From Colwellia echini (GTDB lineage: Bacteria > Pseudomonadota > Gammaproteobacteria > Enterobacterales > Alteromonadaceae): a stretch of DNA of 64,000 nt. Below the pieces are notes generated by a model. The model did not search any database and had not been told where the DNA came from. It saw only the letters and a program-made list of their open reading frames with translations. Within the stretch, counting starts at the first letter, position 1; every line of letters starts with the position of its first letter. Made by a program: the position numbers and the translations under genes. Where the stretch lies: contig NZ_PJAI02000008.1 in NCBI RefSeq assembly GCF_002843355.2, positions 62,001 through 126,000 on the forward strand. The letters run 5' to 3'. Shown in pieces: positions 16,325 through 24,428 of the stretch.

Positions 16325-18067
16325 ATGATAATAAAAAATTTAGTAGCTTTTTCATTAGTGGCTTTTCTAGCCGCTTGTAGCGAAGATTCTATAAAAGAAA
16401 TAGTAAATGACCTAGAAGATAATGATACCGTGATTGTTGATGATGGTAATACCAATGATGAGGGTGATGGTAATACCGATAATAATGATGATAGCACTGG
16501 CGGCTCTGACAACAGTGGTACTGATACAGGCGGCTCCGACAACAGCGGTACTGATACAGGCGGCTCCGACAACAGCGGCACTGATACAGATGACTCAGGT
16601 ACTACGCAATGTATAGATGAGCAATACACTATTGCTTCAGCAACTGATGACGGAAGTCATAATAAGGCTGGCACCGACGCAAGTGAAGGCCCTGAAAATA
16701 CTATTGATAATAATACCGCTGATGAATCTCGTTGGGCATCTGCTGGTATTGGTAAAGAGATAGTTTTCGATTTAGGTGAAGCTAAAGACTTATCTGCATT
16801 ACAAATAAAGTGGTTAAAAGGCGATAGCCGTAATAGCTATTTTGATATTCAAACATCAACAGATAATAGCGTGTGGGACTCTGCATTAACGGCACAAAGC
16901 TCAAGTGGCTCTGACACTAGTTTTGAAGTGGTTAATTTACCAGAAAGTGTCAATGCACAGTATTTCAAAATTATTGGTAATGGCAACTCTGAAGGCGGAT
17001 CAAACTGGAACAGCATTATTGAAGTAACCGCACATAAATGTGAACTAGATTCTCCTGTTGAAGCTGATAAACCAGAAGATGTTACAGATGGTACCTCACC
17101 GGGTGATGAATTTCCAACACCGGCAGAAACGCCATCAGCTGTTTTGACTTATGACTCGCTCGATAACACAAAGGCTCCATCAGATAATTTTGACTTATCG
17201 TACTGGTACCTAAGTGTTCCGACAGATACCAATAATGATGGTAAGTCAGATAGTATTTATGAACAAGCGTTAAATGCTGGTTACGAAGATGAAAACAAAG
17301 AGTTTTTCTATACTGCTGCAGATGGTGGCATGGTATTTAATTGTCCTATAACTGGCTATAAAACATCAACAAATACAACCTATACACGTGTTGAATTACG
17401 TGAAATGATCCGCGCTGGCAACACATCTATTGATACTCAAGGTGTAAATGGCAATAACTGGGTATTTAGCTCTGCGCCTATTGATGCACAAAACAATGCC
17501 GGTGGCGTTGATGGCACCATGAAAGCAACACTCGCTGTTAATCATGTCACAAGTATTGTTGAAAATTATGTAGAAGACGGTAAAAACAAAACCAGCGACT
17601 ATCGTGTAGGTCGTGTTGTCATTGGTCAAATTCATGCTGGCGATGACGAGCCTATTCGACTTTATTATCAAAAACTTCCAGGTAACGATAAAGGATCAAT
17701 TTATTTTGCTCACGAACCAGCTAACGATGCTATCGATGAAATATGGGTTGAAATGATCGGTACTCGTTCAGGTTCAAGCAATCCTTCTGACGGTATTGCA
17801 CTTGATGAGAAGTTTAGTTATGAAATTAACGTTAAAGGAAATATTCTAAGCGTTAGTATTTTACGCACTGGTAAACCGACCATTACTAAAACTATTAGTA
17901 TGAATGGAAGTGGTTTTGATGTGGCTGATGATTATATGTATTTTAAAGCCGGTATTTATATGGCTGATAAGTTAGCAGAAGATGTAAGTGCCTATTCATC
18001 ATCAAGTAATAGACCTGATGAATATGCTCAAGCAACTTTTTATGCTTTAGAAGTAACCCACGATTAA
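16325..18067 (+). CDS. Alginate lyase family PL7 lipoprotein with F5/8-type C (CBM32-like) domain
   Basis: This is a secreted, lipid-anchored polysaccharide lyase that should cleave alginate by beta-elimination. Residues 1-18 are a lipoprotein signal with lipobox LAAC (Cys18). Residues 30-95 are an Asp/Asn/Gly/Thr linker with three GGSDNSGTDT repeats. Residues about 100-240 form a discoidin-like carbohydrate-binding domain (DESRWASAG, VFDLGEAKDLSALQIKW, YFKIIGNG). Residues about 275-580 form the PL7 jelly-roll with RVELREMIR (355-363), QIH (435-437) and YFKAGIYMADK (539-549), which carry the catalytic Arg, Gln, His and Tyr of the family. It stands alone, flanked by a long regulatory gap and a terminator, so it is probably its own transcription unit. 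Endo or exo mode and M/G preference cannot be read. Confidence 0.9.
   Translation: MIIKNLVAFSLVAFLAACSEDSIKEIVNDLEDNDTVIVDDGNTNDEGDGNTDNNDDSTGGSDNSGTDTGGSDNSGTDTGGSDNSGTDTDDSGTTQCIDEQYTIASATDDGSHNKAGTDASEGPENTIDNNTADESRWASAGIGKEIVFDLGEAKDLSALQIKWLKGDSRNSYFDIQTSTDNSVWDSALTAQSSSGSDTSFEVVNLPESVNAQYFKIIGNGNSEGGSNWNSIIEVTAHKCELDSPVEADKPEDVTDGTSPGDEFPTPAETPSAVLTYDSLDNTKAPSDNFDLSYWYLSVPTDTNNDGKSDSIYEQALNAGYEDENKEFFYTAADGGMVFNCPITGYKTSTNTTYTRVELREMIRAGNTSIDTQGVNGNNWVFSSAPIDAQNNAGGVDGTMKATLAVNHVTSIVENYVEDGKNKTSDYRVGRVVIGQIHAGDDEPIRLYYQKLPGNDKGSIYFAHEPANDAIDEIWVEMIGTRSGSSNPSDGIALDEKFSYEINVKGNILSVSILRTGKPTITKTISMNGSGFDVADDYMYFKAGIYMADKLAEDVSAYSSSSNRPDEYAQATFYALEVTHD
16499..16588 (+). repeat. Three tandem 30-bp repeats inside the alginate lyase gene
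   Basis: Three in-frame copies of a 30-bp unit beginning GGCGGCTC differ at only a few third positions. They encode GGSDNSGTDT three times. They form the flexible linker between lipid anchor and binding domain, and could change copy number by slippage without frameshift. Confidence 0.9.
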
Positions 18068-18118
18068 ATTTTTGATTCGTTAATCTTTTAATAAAAGTAC
18101 AGCACATTAACAATAGAT

Positions 18119-18154
18119 AAAATGGCTAACCTAAGTAATTAGATTAGCCATTTT
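18119..18154. terminator. Bidirectional terminator between lyase and ABC permease genes
   Basis: AAAATGGCTAA pairs with TTAGCCATTTT, with an extra CTAA/TTAG inner stem and T-rich sequence downstream. It lies between convergent genes. Confidence 0.8.
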
Positions 18155-18213
18155 TATTTTCCCAACGTATAAATGATTACATATTTAATGGGATTGTTAT
18201 TTTACCAAGTTGA

Positions 18214-19530
18214 TTAAAGAAAAATTTTATTCGATGCGGACTGCCTATAACACATTATCGAGGGGATCATCGCAACCAGTAATGATGCGGTAATAATAAT
18301 TCCAAGTAAATATAAGCTACTTGTAGAGAATATATTAATACTGATATGTAGCCCCAGATAAGACACTAAGTAACTTTGTGCGAAGAACAAACTTAAGCTC
18401 AATAAACCTGCCCCGAATATAATACTTATCACAGCAATTAACAGCGCTTCCAACTCAACCAATAAAAACAAAAACATGGGCGAAGCACCAATCACCCGAA
18501 GTAATTGAATTTCTCGGGTACGCTCTCTAATTGACGATAACAACATAGCACTCACGCCTAAACACGCAGACACAAACACTAATGCCGACACTAAAAGTAA
18601 GGTATTCTCTAAAATAGACATCATTTGCCAAAGCTCAGACAAAGCAATACCTGGCAGTATTGCTAGCATAGCCTCACCAGTAAAGTTATTAATCTGCCGC
18701 TGTAACTGAAAGGTTGTTATTTTAGACTTTAAGCCAACCATAATCGCGGTAATACTTTGGGGCTGCAACTTCGCAAATACGGCATCTTGATGTACTTTTT
18801 CATCGACATGAATAGATTCATCGTGATGATGATCTTTATCTGCAGAATGCTGGTGCAAGTGAGGTTTATGCTGATGACCTAGGTGTGAAGAATTGCCATC
18901 AAGGTGAATGGCTTCAATACCTTGCAAGCTAACATGTAAACTATTATCTACTGGTGTTCCGGTTGGCGATAAAATACCCACCACAGTAAACGGATTATCT
19001 TTGTGTAAACTGAAGCTGTTTTTTGCCACACCGTGACTCAGTACTAACGTATCACCCAATTTATAACCCAACTTTTTCGCAACCTGAGCGCCCAAAACCA
19101 CATCAAATACGTTATTAAACGCAGCACCTTTGGCAAAATGTAAACGTTGTTTTTTGCCGTAACTAAAATGCTGGAAATAATCAACCGTAGTACCGAGCAC
19201 CCTAAAACCTTTATGAGAATCACCAATAGATAACGGTACCGCCCATTTTACTTTCGGGTTATCGGCAATAGTCTGATAAGACTGCCAACTTATATTATTG
19301 GTAGGGTTACCAATCTTAAAAACAGAATAGAGTAATAAATTCAAACTACCTGTTCGCGCGCCAACAATTAGATCAACCCCCGACACGGTATTTGAGAAAC
19401 TTTCTTTGGTTTGATGGCGAATATGTTCAACACCCAATAGGATAAAAATACTGACCGTCATTGCCATTAATGACAATGCAATTGAGCCTTTACGATCACG
19501 TAAGCTTTTCAGAGCAAGGTTCATCAACAT
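18214..19530 (-). CDS. ABC transporter permease, MacB/FtsX type, with His-rich periplasmic loop
   Basis: This 438-residue integral membrane protein has the MacB/LolE layout: an N-terminal membrane segment (about 16-36), a large periplasmic domain (about 37-300) and three C-terminal segments (about 310-430) carrying the FtsX core (SSIRERTREIQLLRVIGAS). The periplasmic domain contains about a dozen His within roughly 35 residues (HLGHQHKPHLHQHS, then DKDHHHDESIHVDE), unusual for LolC/E and suggesting metal binding. The ATG at 19530 has AAGGAA upstream. It follows the ATPase gene with four bases between, so they form one operon. Neighbouring DUF3299, MerC-like and DUF1826 genes point to metal, probably zinc, homeostasis rather than lipoprotein sorting. 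Transport direction is unknown. Confidence 0.85.
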   Translation of the reverse strand: MLMNLALKSLRDRKGSIALSLMAMTVSIFILLGVEHIRHQTKESFSNTVSGVDLIVGARTGSLNLLLYSVFKIGNPTNNISWQSYQTIADNPKVKWAVPLSIGDSHKGFRVLGTTVDYFQHFSYGKKQRLHFAKGAAFNNVFDVVLGAQVAKKLGYKLGDTLVLSHGVAKNSFSLHKDNPFTVVGILSPTGTPVDNSLHVSLQGIEAIHLDGNSSHLGHQHKPHLHQHSADKDHHHDESIHVDEKVHQDAVFAKLQPQSITAIMVGLKSKITTFQLQRQINNFTGEAMLAILPGIALSELWQMMSILENTLLLVSALVFVSACLGVSAMLLSSIRERTREIQLLRVIGASPMFLFLLVELEALLIAVISIIFGAGLLSLSLFFAQSYLVSYLGLHISINIFSTSSLYLLGIIITASLLVAMIPSIMCYRQSASNKIFL

Positions 19531-19534
19531 TAGG

Positions 19535-20236
19535 CTATTTTCCTTGGCTGTCTTTTAATGCATCAATTGCGGCAATGTTAATAGAACTTAACGCTTCAAC
19601 GCGATCAAAATAAGGAGCTAATGACATATCATGGCTAACAAACAATAAACTAATACTGTGCGCCTCAACCATCGACATTAACAATGTCATAAATGCATCA
19701 CGGTTTTCTTGATCAAGTGAGGAAGTAGGCTCATCCACAATCAATAATTTAGGTTTATTAATTAATGCACGGGCAATAGCTATGCGCTGCTGCTGACCAA
19801 TACTTAAATCACGTACTGGTTTGCTGCAATTTTTTTCAGCCATATTTAACTTTGTTAATAAATTCTCTATGGCTTGCTGCAATATTGGCTTAGGTAACGA
19901 TTTAGAAAAATAATTAGCTAGTTTAATATTATCGATAGCATCAAGGAAAGGAATTAAGTTAAACGATTGAAATACATAACCAATATTATCAGCGCGAAAC
20001 TTATCACGTTGACGATTACTCATCTTGTCTAAACGTTCGCCCAATACCGTAATTTCACCTGTATTACTTGTTAACATGCCACTTAACAAACCTAATAAGG
20101 TCGATTTACCGCCACCAGAAGCGCCATGTATAAAACATTTTTCTCCCTCAGCTAACGACCAAGAGGGAATATTTACCACCGGACTAGATGATTGCTTAGC
20201 ATAACTAAAACAGACGTTATTAAGAGAAATTACCAT
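19535..20236 (-). CDS. ABC transporter ATP-binding protein, LolD/MacB family
   Basis: This is the ATPase partner of the permease just downstream. The 233-residue protein has a full nucleotide-binding domain: Walker A GASGGGKST, Q-loop YVFQSFNLIPF, signature LSIGQQQRIAIARAL, Walker B LLIVDEPTS and switch His in LLFVSHD. It most resembles the LolD/MacB/FtsE branch. It is the first gene of the minus-strand pair. The large palindrome at 20268-20310 lies 32 bases upstream of its start, in the region shared with the divergent DUF3299 gene, so both operons are probably controlled together. Confidence 0.9.
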   Translation of the reverse strand: MVISLNNVCFSYAKQSSSPVVNIPSWSLAEGEKCFIHGASGGGKSTLLGLLSGMLTSNTGEITVLGERLDKMSNRQRDKFRADNIGYVFQSFNLIPFLDAIDNIKLANYFSKSLPKPILQQAIENLLTKLNMAEKNCSKPVRDLSIGQQQRIAIARALINKPKLLIVDEPTSSLDQENRDAFMTLLMSMVEAHSISLLFVSHDMSLAPYFDRVEALSSINIAAIDALKDSQGK

Positions 20237-20267
20237 AATTAATTCATTACTCTGATTGTCATAAACA

Positions 20268-20310
20268 GTTTAATTAACAGATGATACTGTGTATCATCTG
20301 TTAATTAAAC
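20268..20310. promoter_or_regulatory. 43-bp near-perfect palindrome at the divergent ABC/DUF3299 promoter
   Basis: Two perfect 20-base arms (20268-20287 and 20291-20310) flank the trinucleotide TGT. The inner core reads GATGATAC-TGT-GTATCATC and the outer part is GTTTAATTAACA and its complement. It sits 32 bases from the ABC ATPase start and 36 bases from the DUF3299 start. Its position between two 5' ends argues for an operator rather than a terminator. The core loosely recalls Zur/Fur-family boxes but does not match the usual Zur consensus well. Confidence 0.75.
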
Positions 20311-20345
20311 CCCGTTTTCTATCCCTTTAACTCGATACTATTAAT

Positions 20346-21113
20346 ATGCTGAAACTGTTAACCACAACCTTAGTGACCTGCTTATTCACCTTAATGATTT
20401 CTGGTTGTGAACAACCAACAGAAGACGTTACCGCTAAAGAGCCAAGCATGGCAACGAAATCTGTCGACGTAACACCTAGCACCAAAGTATCTGGCGAAAA
20501 AACACCATCAGCAACAGTCTCTTCAAATGATACATCGGCAGAAAATATACAACCGGCATTAGTCCCTACAGACTTTATATCTGCTGATTGGGTTGATTTA
20601 ATGCCCAAGGATGACTTAGAGGCGCTATTAAACCCGCCAAGTTACCTCGATGAAATAGCCGATGGCTCTACTGAAGACGAACTAGCTGACAAATTTAATA
20701 ATACCAATGACGCAAAAAATAATAATGAAACAAGTACTGAAGCTAGCGATGAGAGTTATCAGCAAGCATTATCATCTACCCGGGTTATCACTGCACTGAA
20801 TAATGTACCTATTCGACTTCCTGCGTTTATTGTGCCACTTGAGTTTGATGAAGAGCAGAAAGTAACTCAGTTTTTTATGGTGCCATATTTTGGCGCTTGT
20901 ATTCACTTACCGCCACCACCACCGAATCAAACAATTTTTGTTAATTACCCAAAAGGCATAAAACTGAATTCGATAAGTGATCCTTATTGGTTTTCGGGAA
21001 TATTAAAAACATCGCTGATTGAAAATGAAATGGCTACTGCAGCTTATACCTTAGACGTTCATGCTTTTGAACCTTACACAGAAGCAGCTGGTTATGATGA
21101 CGACTCTTATTAA
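20346..21113 (+). CDS. DUF3299 lipoprotein
   Basis: The 255-residue predicted lipoprotein has lipobox ISGC (Cys21). A disordered Thr/Ser/Glu-rich region (about 25-75) and an acidic Asn-rich stretch (about 110-135) precede a DUF3299 domain (about 145-245) with the signature PYFGACIHLPPPPPNQ. In that signature a Cys, a His and a poly-Pro run are conserved. DUF3299 proteins are often encoded with MacB/LolE-type ABC systems, as here, and are suspected to be metal-related, but no activity is established to my knowledge. It is divergent from the ABC pair across the 43-bp palindrome and convergent with the MerC-like gene. Confidence 0.88.
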   Translation: MLKLLTTTLVTCLFTLMISGCEQPTEDVTAKEPSMATKSVDVTPSTKVSGEKTPSATVSSNDTSAENIQPALVPTDFISADWVDLMPKDDLEALLNPPSYLDEIADGSTEDELADKFNNTNDAKNNNETSTEASDESYQQALSSTRVITALNNVPIRLPAFIVPLEFDEEQKVTQFFMVPYFGACIHLPPPPPNQTIFVNYPKGIKLNSISDPYWFSGILKTSLIENEMATAAYTLDVHAFEPYTEAAGYDDDSY

Positions 21114-21142
21114 TTTAGAGCTCGTTAATCACTTAAAGTAAT

Positions 21143-21182
21143 ACTGCAATCTTATTAGCTATTTACCGCTAAGGTTTGCAGT
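21143..21182. terminator. Stem-loop between DUF3299 and MerC-like genes
   Basis: ACTGCAA pairs with TTGCAGT and an inner TTAGC pairs with GCTAA. It sits between convergent genes and its right arm touches the MerC-like stop codon. No clean T-run follows, so termination is plausible but weakly supported. Confidence 0.45.
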
Positions 21183-21577
21183 TAATGCTTACACTTAACG
21201 TCTTGTTGACAGCGTTTAAAATTCTGCCAATGCGCGATAGAAACAAACATAGCACCAAATAGTGTTAATAGTTTTTCTCCTGACTCACCAGCAATTTCAT
21301 GACCAAACAATACCGCTAATATCATCAAAACCAAACCTAAAACGCCCCATGCAAGTAGGTAATAATTTTTATGCTTTTTACAGCCTAATGTTAAGGCATA
21401 GGTACTGATAGGAATAACCGCTATTAACATCCACAAATGAAAAGCTTCGTTTTGCAATTGTAAAGCACCTAAACTCGGTAATAACACCAATATAAGTGGT
21501 AGTAGTAAGCAGTGTATTGCGCATAACATTGATATGCCTATGGCGATTTTATCAGTAACTACTTGTGTTGATTTCAT
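21182..21577 (-). CDS. MerC-like small membrane protein
   Basis: The 131-residue protein has four hydrophobic segments (about 10-32, 44-62, 70-92, 98-115) and the paired cysteines of MerC in the first one (LCAIHC). MerC proteins were first known as mercuric-ion transporters, but MerC-domain proteins in marine gammaproteobacteria are common outside mer operons. No mer genes are present here. The Cys/His-rich C-terminus (CQQDVKCKH) may also bind metal. The ATG at 21577 has AAGAGA upstream. It is followed on the same strand, 112 bases upstream, by the DUF1826 gene, and the two may be one operon. Confidence 0.85.
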   Translation of the reverse strand: MKSTQVVTDKIAIGISMLCAIHCLLLPLILVLLPSLGALQLQNEAFHLWMLIAVIPISTYALTLGCKKHKNYYLLAWGVLGLVLMILAVLFGHEIAGESGEKLLTLFGAMFVSIAHWQNFKRCQQDVKCKH

Positions 21578-21689
21578 ATTTATCTCTTAATTTATCTAAA
21601 TGCGTTGCTTATTTACGAGACTAGGCTTGGTTTATTTGTATCGTGATCAAATTATGTAATGCCTCGTTGGCATTAGGTTTATTGCTAGG

Positions 21690-22373
21690 TTAATCACCAA
21701 CAAAATCAAGCGTTACAATTAATCGACGCTCACCAGCTGCTATAGCTGGCGAGCGGTGCACTAAACCTGCGCCTTCATGCTCATTCCATCCCTCACCTTT
21801 AAGTAGTGCAACATCACCCTGGCTAAGTTGTTTAATGTCATCAAGATTATTAAAAAGCCCTGATTCTTCATCCGACTTACCTTGATTCCCTGCACCTAAC
21901 TTACTGCGATCAACAACATCATGCGGTAACCATTGTGTGCCAACGCCTCGATATGTTGTGATTAATCGACAAGGAATACGATCAAAATGAAAACGCGGAC
22001 ACATAGCGTGCTCAAGTATAGTTAATCTTAAGCCGGCCTCTTTAAGCTCAAATAAGCAACAAAACATATCAACTAACACAGCAACATCTTTACTTAAGGT
22101 TTTTACCGCTGTGCTATCACCAAACTTTTCACACAAAAGATCGTAAGTATTTTCTGGTGTCGCCATAAACGTGGTTGTTTTGGTTTGATTGGTATGCAAA
22201 AACTCATCAACCGCTAGCGTTAACTCAGTCGTTATATCACGTTGCCAAACAGCTATATTAGTATCTTCTCGATAGATATCGGTTAACACCTCAACATGCT
22301 TACTTGCTTTAACTTGTGGTGAGATAACACCAATATCTTCGAATATCGCTCTATTTTCAGTAACTGCTATCAT
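21690..22373 (-). CDS. DUF1826 family protein
   Basis: The 227-residue soluble protein matches DUF1826 by its N-terminal block (DIYREDTNIAVWQRDI) and a central His-containing block (RFHFDRIPCRLITTYRG, then GTQWLP). A final LIVTLDFVGD closes a predicted beta-rich fold. HFDR, HEGAGLVHRSP and several acidic residues could bind metal. From comparative genomics I recall DUF1826 genes next to COG0523 metallochaperones and under Zur control, which fits the metal-related neighbours here. No biochemical role is known to me. The ATG at 22373 has AGGAAA upstream, and a palindromic Zur-like site lies about 85 bases upstream. Confidence 0.8.
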   Translation of the reverse strand: MIAVTENRAIFEDIGVISPQVKASKHVEVLTDIYREDTNIAVWQRDITTELTLAVDEFLHTNQTKTTTFMATPENTYDLLCEKFGDSTAVKTLSKDVAVLVDMFCCLFELKEAGLRLTILEHAMCPRFHFDRIPCRLITTYRGVGTQWLPHDVVDRSKLGAGNQGKSDEESGLFNNLDDIKQLSQGDVALLKGEGWNEHEGAGLVHRSPAIAAGERRLIVTLDFVGD

Positions 22374-22455
22374 CTAATTTCCTGTTACGCTTTAATTGCT
22401 CTTAATTGTAGGTAATGCTGAAATATCGGCTAAATACTACGACCACAACCACTAA

Positions 22456-22475
22456 TGATATGTTGTATCATATCA
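22456..22475. promoter_or_regulatory. Zur-like palindromic site upstream of DUF1826
   Basis: TGATATG and CATATCA flank TTGTAT. Aligned with the proteobacterial Zur core TGTTATAnTATAACA, the bases from 22461 match at most positions. It lies about 85 bases before the DUF1826 start on the opposite strand. Assignment to Zur is inference from sequence shape plus the DUF1826 association. Confidence 0.5.
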
Positions 22476-22684
22476 CAATTAACAATGGCAACTGTAAATT
22501 AATATTTCATGAGAATTTAAAAGTGAAATTGATAAGTTCGCTGGTTGAAGGGTACAACCGAAACAAGAAGCTGACCAAAACCAGGTAAATAGCCAGAGTC
22601 TTAATGCAGAGGAGAAAATGAGATCAGAATTAAATTTTCTCTGTCCCTGAGGGATCCCATTTATTAATTTAGAAACGTTTTATG

Positions 22685-22721
22685 AAAAAAAATAGCCACC
22701 AACTTACATTGATAGCTATTT
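22685..22721 (-). terminator. Intrinsic terminator of gorA
   Basis: Read on the minus strand, AAATAGC (from 22721) pairs with GCTATTT (to 22690) and is followed by a T-run. It lies 66 bases after the gorA stop. Confidence 0.75.
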
Positions 22722-22786
22722 GTTTGATATTTTTAGGTGTTGATACTTCAGCTTAACTAGCCAATCATTCGATTTACAGGCACCGA

Positions 22787-24157
22787 TTACATAGTGACAA
22801 ACTCTTCAGCAGATGTTGGGTGAATAGCAATAGTATTATCAAAATCAGCCTTAGTTGCGCCCATTTTCATCGCTACCGCAAAGCCTTGTAATAACTCATC
22901 ACTACCAAAACCGATACTGTGTAAGCCTACAACTTTTTGTTCGCTGCCTGAACAAATTAACTTCATACGTGTGGGATCACGATAATCTTCAGTAATAGCT
23001 TGATAAAGCGCGGTAAACTGTGAGTTGTAGACGGTAACATTGTCTTCGCCGTATTCTTCAATGGCTTCTTTTTCAGTTAAGCCAACAGTGCCAATAACCG
23101 GGTGACTAAACACTACCGTGGCAATACCAGAATAATCCAAATGCTCATCAGGTTTATTATTAAATAAACGTTCACACAAACGACGACCAGCAGCAACCGC
23201 AACTGGGGTTAATTGAGCTCGCCCTGTGTTGTCACCAACCGCATAAATACCTTCTACGTTAGTATTTTGATATTTATCTGTTTCAATAAAACCGCGATCA
23301 TTTACTTTAACGCCTGCAGCTTCTAAATTAATATTGTCTGTTGCTGGCTCACGACCAATTGCCCACACTAGGCTTTCAACAGGACCAATACTTTCACCAT
23401 TAGTTAAATGCACAACCAAAGTACCATCACTTAGTTTTTCAACACGCTCTGGCGTACTGTTAGTGTGAAGCGTTGGACCATGTTTTGCCATTTGCTCAAC
23501 AAGAGTATCGCTTAACATGTCATCAAAGCCGCGTAATGGCTTTTCTTTACGCACTAATAAGTGGGTTTCGCTGCCTAAACCATAAAATACGCCAGCTAGC
23601 TCTACTGCTATATAACCTGCACCAACCACAGCAACACTTTTAGGCTGCTCTGTTAACGCGAAGAATCCATCAGAATCAATACCATGTTCTGCACCTTCAA
23701 TTTTAGGCGCGGCAGGTCGACCGCCAGTGGCAATAGTAATATGATCAGCTGTAATTAATTCACCATTTACTTCAACAGTGTTTTTATCAACAAACTTAGC
23801 GAAGCCATTAATAACAGTTACATCATTTGCATCAAAGCCACGTTGATATGCAGCATGAATGCGCTCAATGTATGCTTCGCGATTAGCAACTAATTTAGCC
23901 CAATCAAATTTAGGCTTTGAAGCGTCTTGAGAAAGATAATTATTAAAGCCGTAATCATTAGCGTATTTTAATGCGTCTGCTATTTGTCCAGCGTACCACA
24001 TGGCTTTTTTAGGAACACAACCTACGTTGACACAAGTGCCACCAATGTACTTGGCTTCAATAACTGCGGCTTTTTTACCTAATTTTGCTGCGCGATTTGC
24101 TGATGCTATTCCGCCACTACCACCGCCAATAGAAATGTAATCAAAATGTTGTGTCAT
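22787..24157 (-). CDS. gorA: Glutathione-disulfide reductase
   Basis: Gor reduces glutathione disulfide with NADPH in the cytosol. The chosen ATG at 24157 gives [16 protein letters not shown] and 456 residues (450 in E. coli). The longer frame to 24205 adds 16 residues without family support. The FAD site [10 protein letters not shown] is at 11-20. The redox pair Cys42/Cys47 in [13 protein letters not shown] has the same numbering as E. coli Gor. An NADPH-binding [11 protein letters not shown], the second FAD motif YAVGDNTG and the C-terminal active-site [11 protein letters not shown] (catalytic His-Glu) are all present. It is divergent from prlC. It is monocistronic by the layout. Confidence 0.96.
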   Translation of the reverse strand: MTQHFDYISIGGGSGGIASANRAAKLGKKAAVIEAKYIGGTCVNVGCVPKKAMWYAGQIADALKYANDYGFNNYLSQDASKPKFDWAKLVANREAYIERIHAAYQRGFDANDVTVINGFAKFVDKNTVEVNGELITADHITIATGGRPAAPKIEGAEHGIDSDGFFALTEQPKSVAVVGAGYIAVELAGVFYGLGSETHLLVRKEKPLRGFDDMLSDTLVEQMAKHGPTLHTNSTPERVEKLSDGTLVVHLTNGESIGPVESLVWAIGREPATDNINLEAAGVKVNDRGFIETDKYQNTNVEGIYAVGDNTGRAQLTPVAVAAGRRLCERLFNNKPDEHLDYSGIATVVFSHPVIGTVGLTEKEAIEEYGEDNVTVYNSQFTALYQAITEDYRDPTRMKLICSGSEQKVVGLHSIGFGSDELLQGFAVAMKMGATKADFDNTIAIHPTSAEEFVTM

Positions 24158-24428
24158 GGATTCACTCAAAGTATTTGTCAATTTGTATTCAATATATATG
24201 CGCAATGAGCGCGTATTTCAAGTTTCAATATGTAAAGACCTATTTCCATTGCAAAATATTTCATACTATCGGAATTGAAAACAACGATGTTATTGGATAT
24301 TTAGACTATTTGAAAATGAACACTTAATTAGTGCAATTGGTATTAACATTAATATAAGCTAACACCTTGAAATTGGTGTGAGTAAACATTACATCTACAG
24401 TAATCTAACAAGCTAAAAAAGTGACCTT

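Larger units (their letters stand above)
22374..22786. other. Intergenic region between DUF1826 and glutathione reductase genes
   Basis: I see no secure gene in these 413 bases. Contents are a Zur-like palindrome (22456-22475), a 43-codon open frame (22460-22588) too short and overlapping to trust, and a strong GAGGAGAA ribosome-binding-like word before a ten-codon frame whose bases also form a hairpin (GAGAAAAT with ATTTTCTC, about 22611-22642). The terminator of gorA lies at 22685-22721. The 22520-22670 stretch is less AT-rich than its surroundings and may be a mobile-element remnant or a small RNA. Confidence 0.6.

Noticed and set aside
16279..16629. Minus-strand open frame with repeated Pro/Ser/Val/Leu words
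   Set aside because: It is the antisense shadow of the 30-bp tandem repeats in the alginate lyase gene; no family features and no ribosome-binding site.
18214..20236. LolCDE lipoprotein-release system
   Set aside because: Only one permease gene, a His-rich periplasmic loop and metal-type neighbours; sequence alone places it in the broad MacB/LolE family.
21182..21577. Mercury-resistance operon
   Set aside because: Only a MerC-like protein is present; merR, merA, merT and merP are absent, and the neighbours point to general metal homeostasis.
22460..22588. 43-codon plus-strand frame in the gap after DUF1826
   Set aside because: Too short, overlaps the Zur-like site, lacks a clear ribosome-binding site and has no recognised similarity.
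24157..24205. Longer glutathione reductase with 16 extra N-terminal residues
   Set aside because: The extra residues do not resemble the family; ATG 24157 places the redox cysteines at 42 and 47 as in E. coli Gor.
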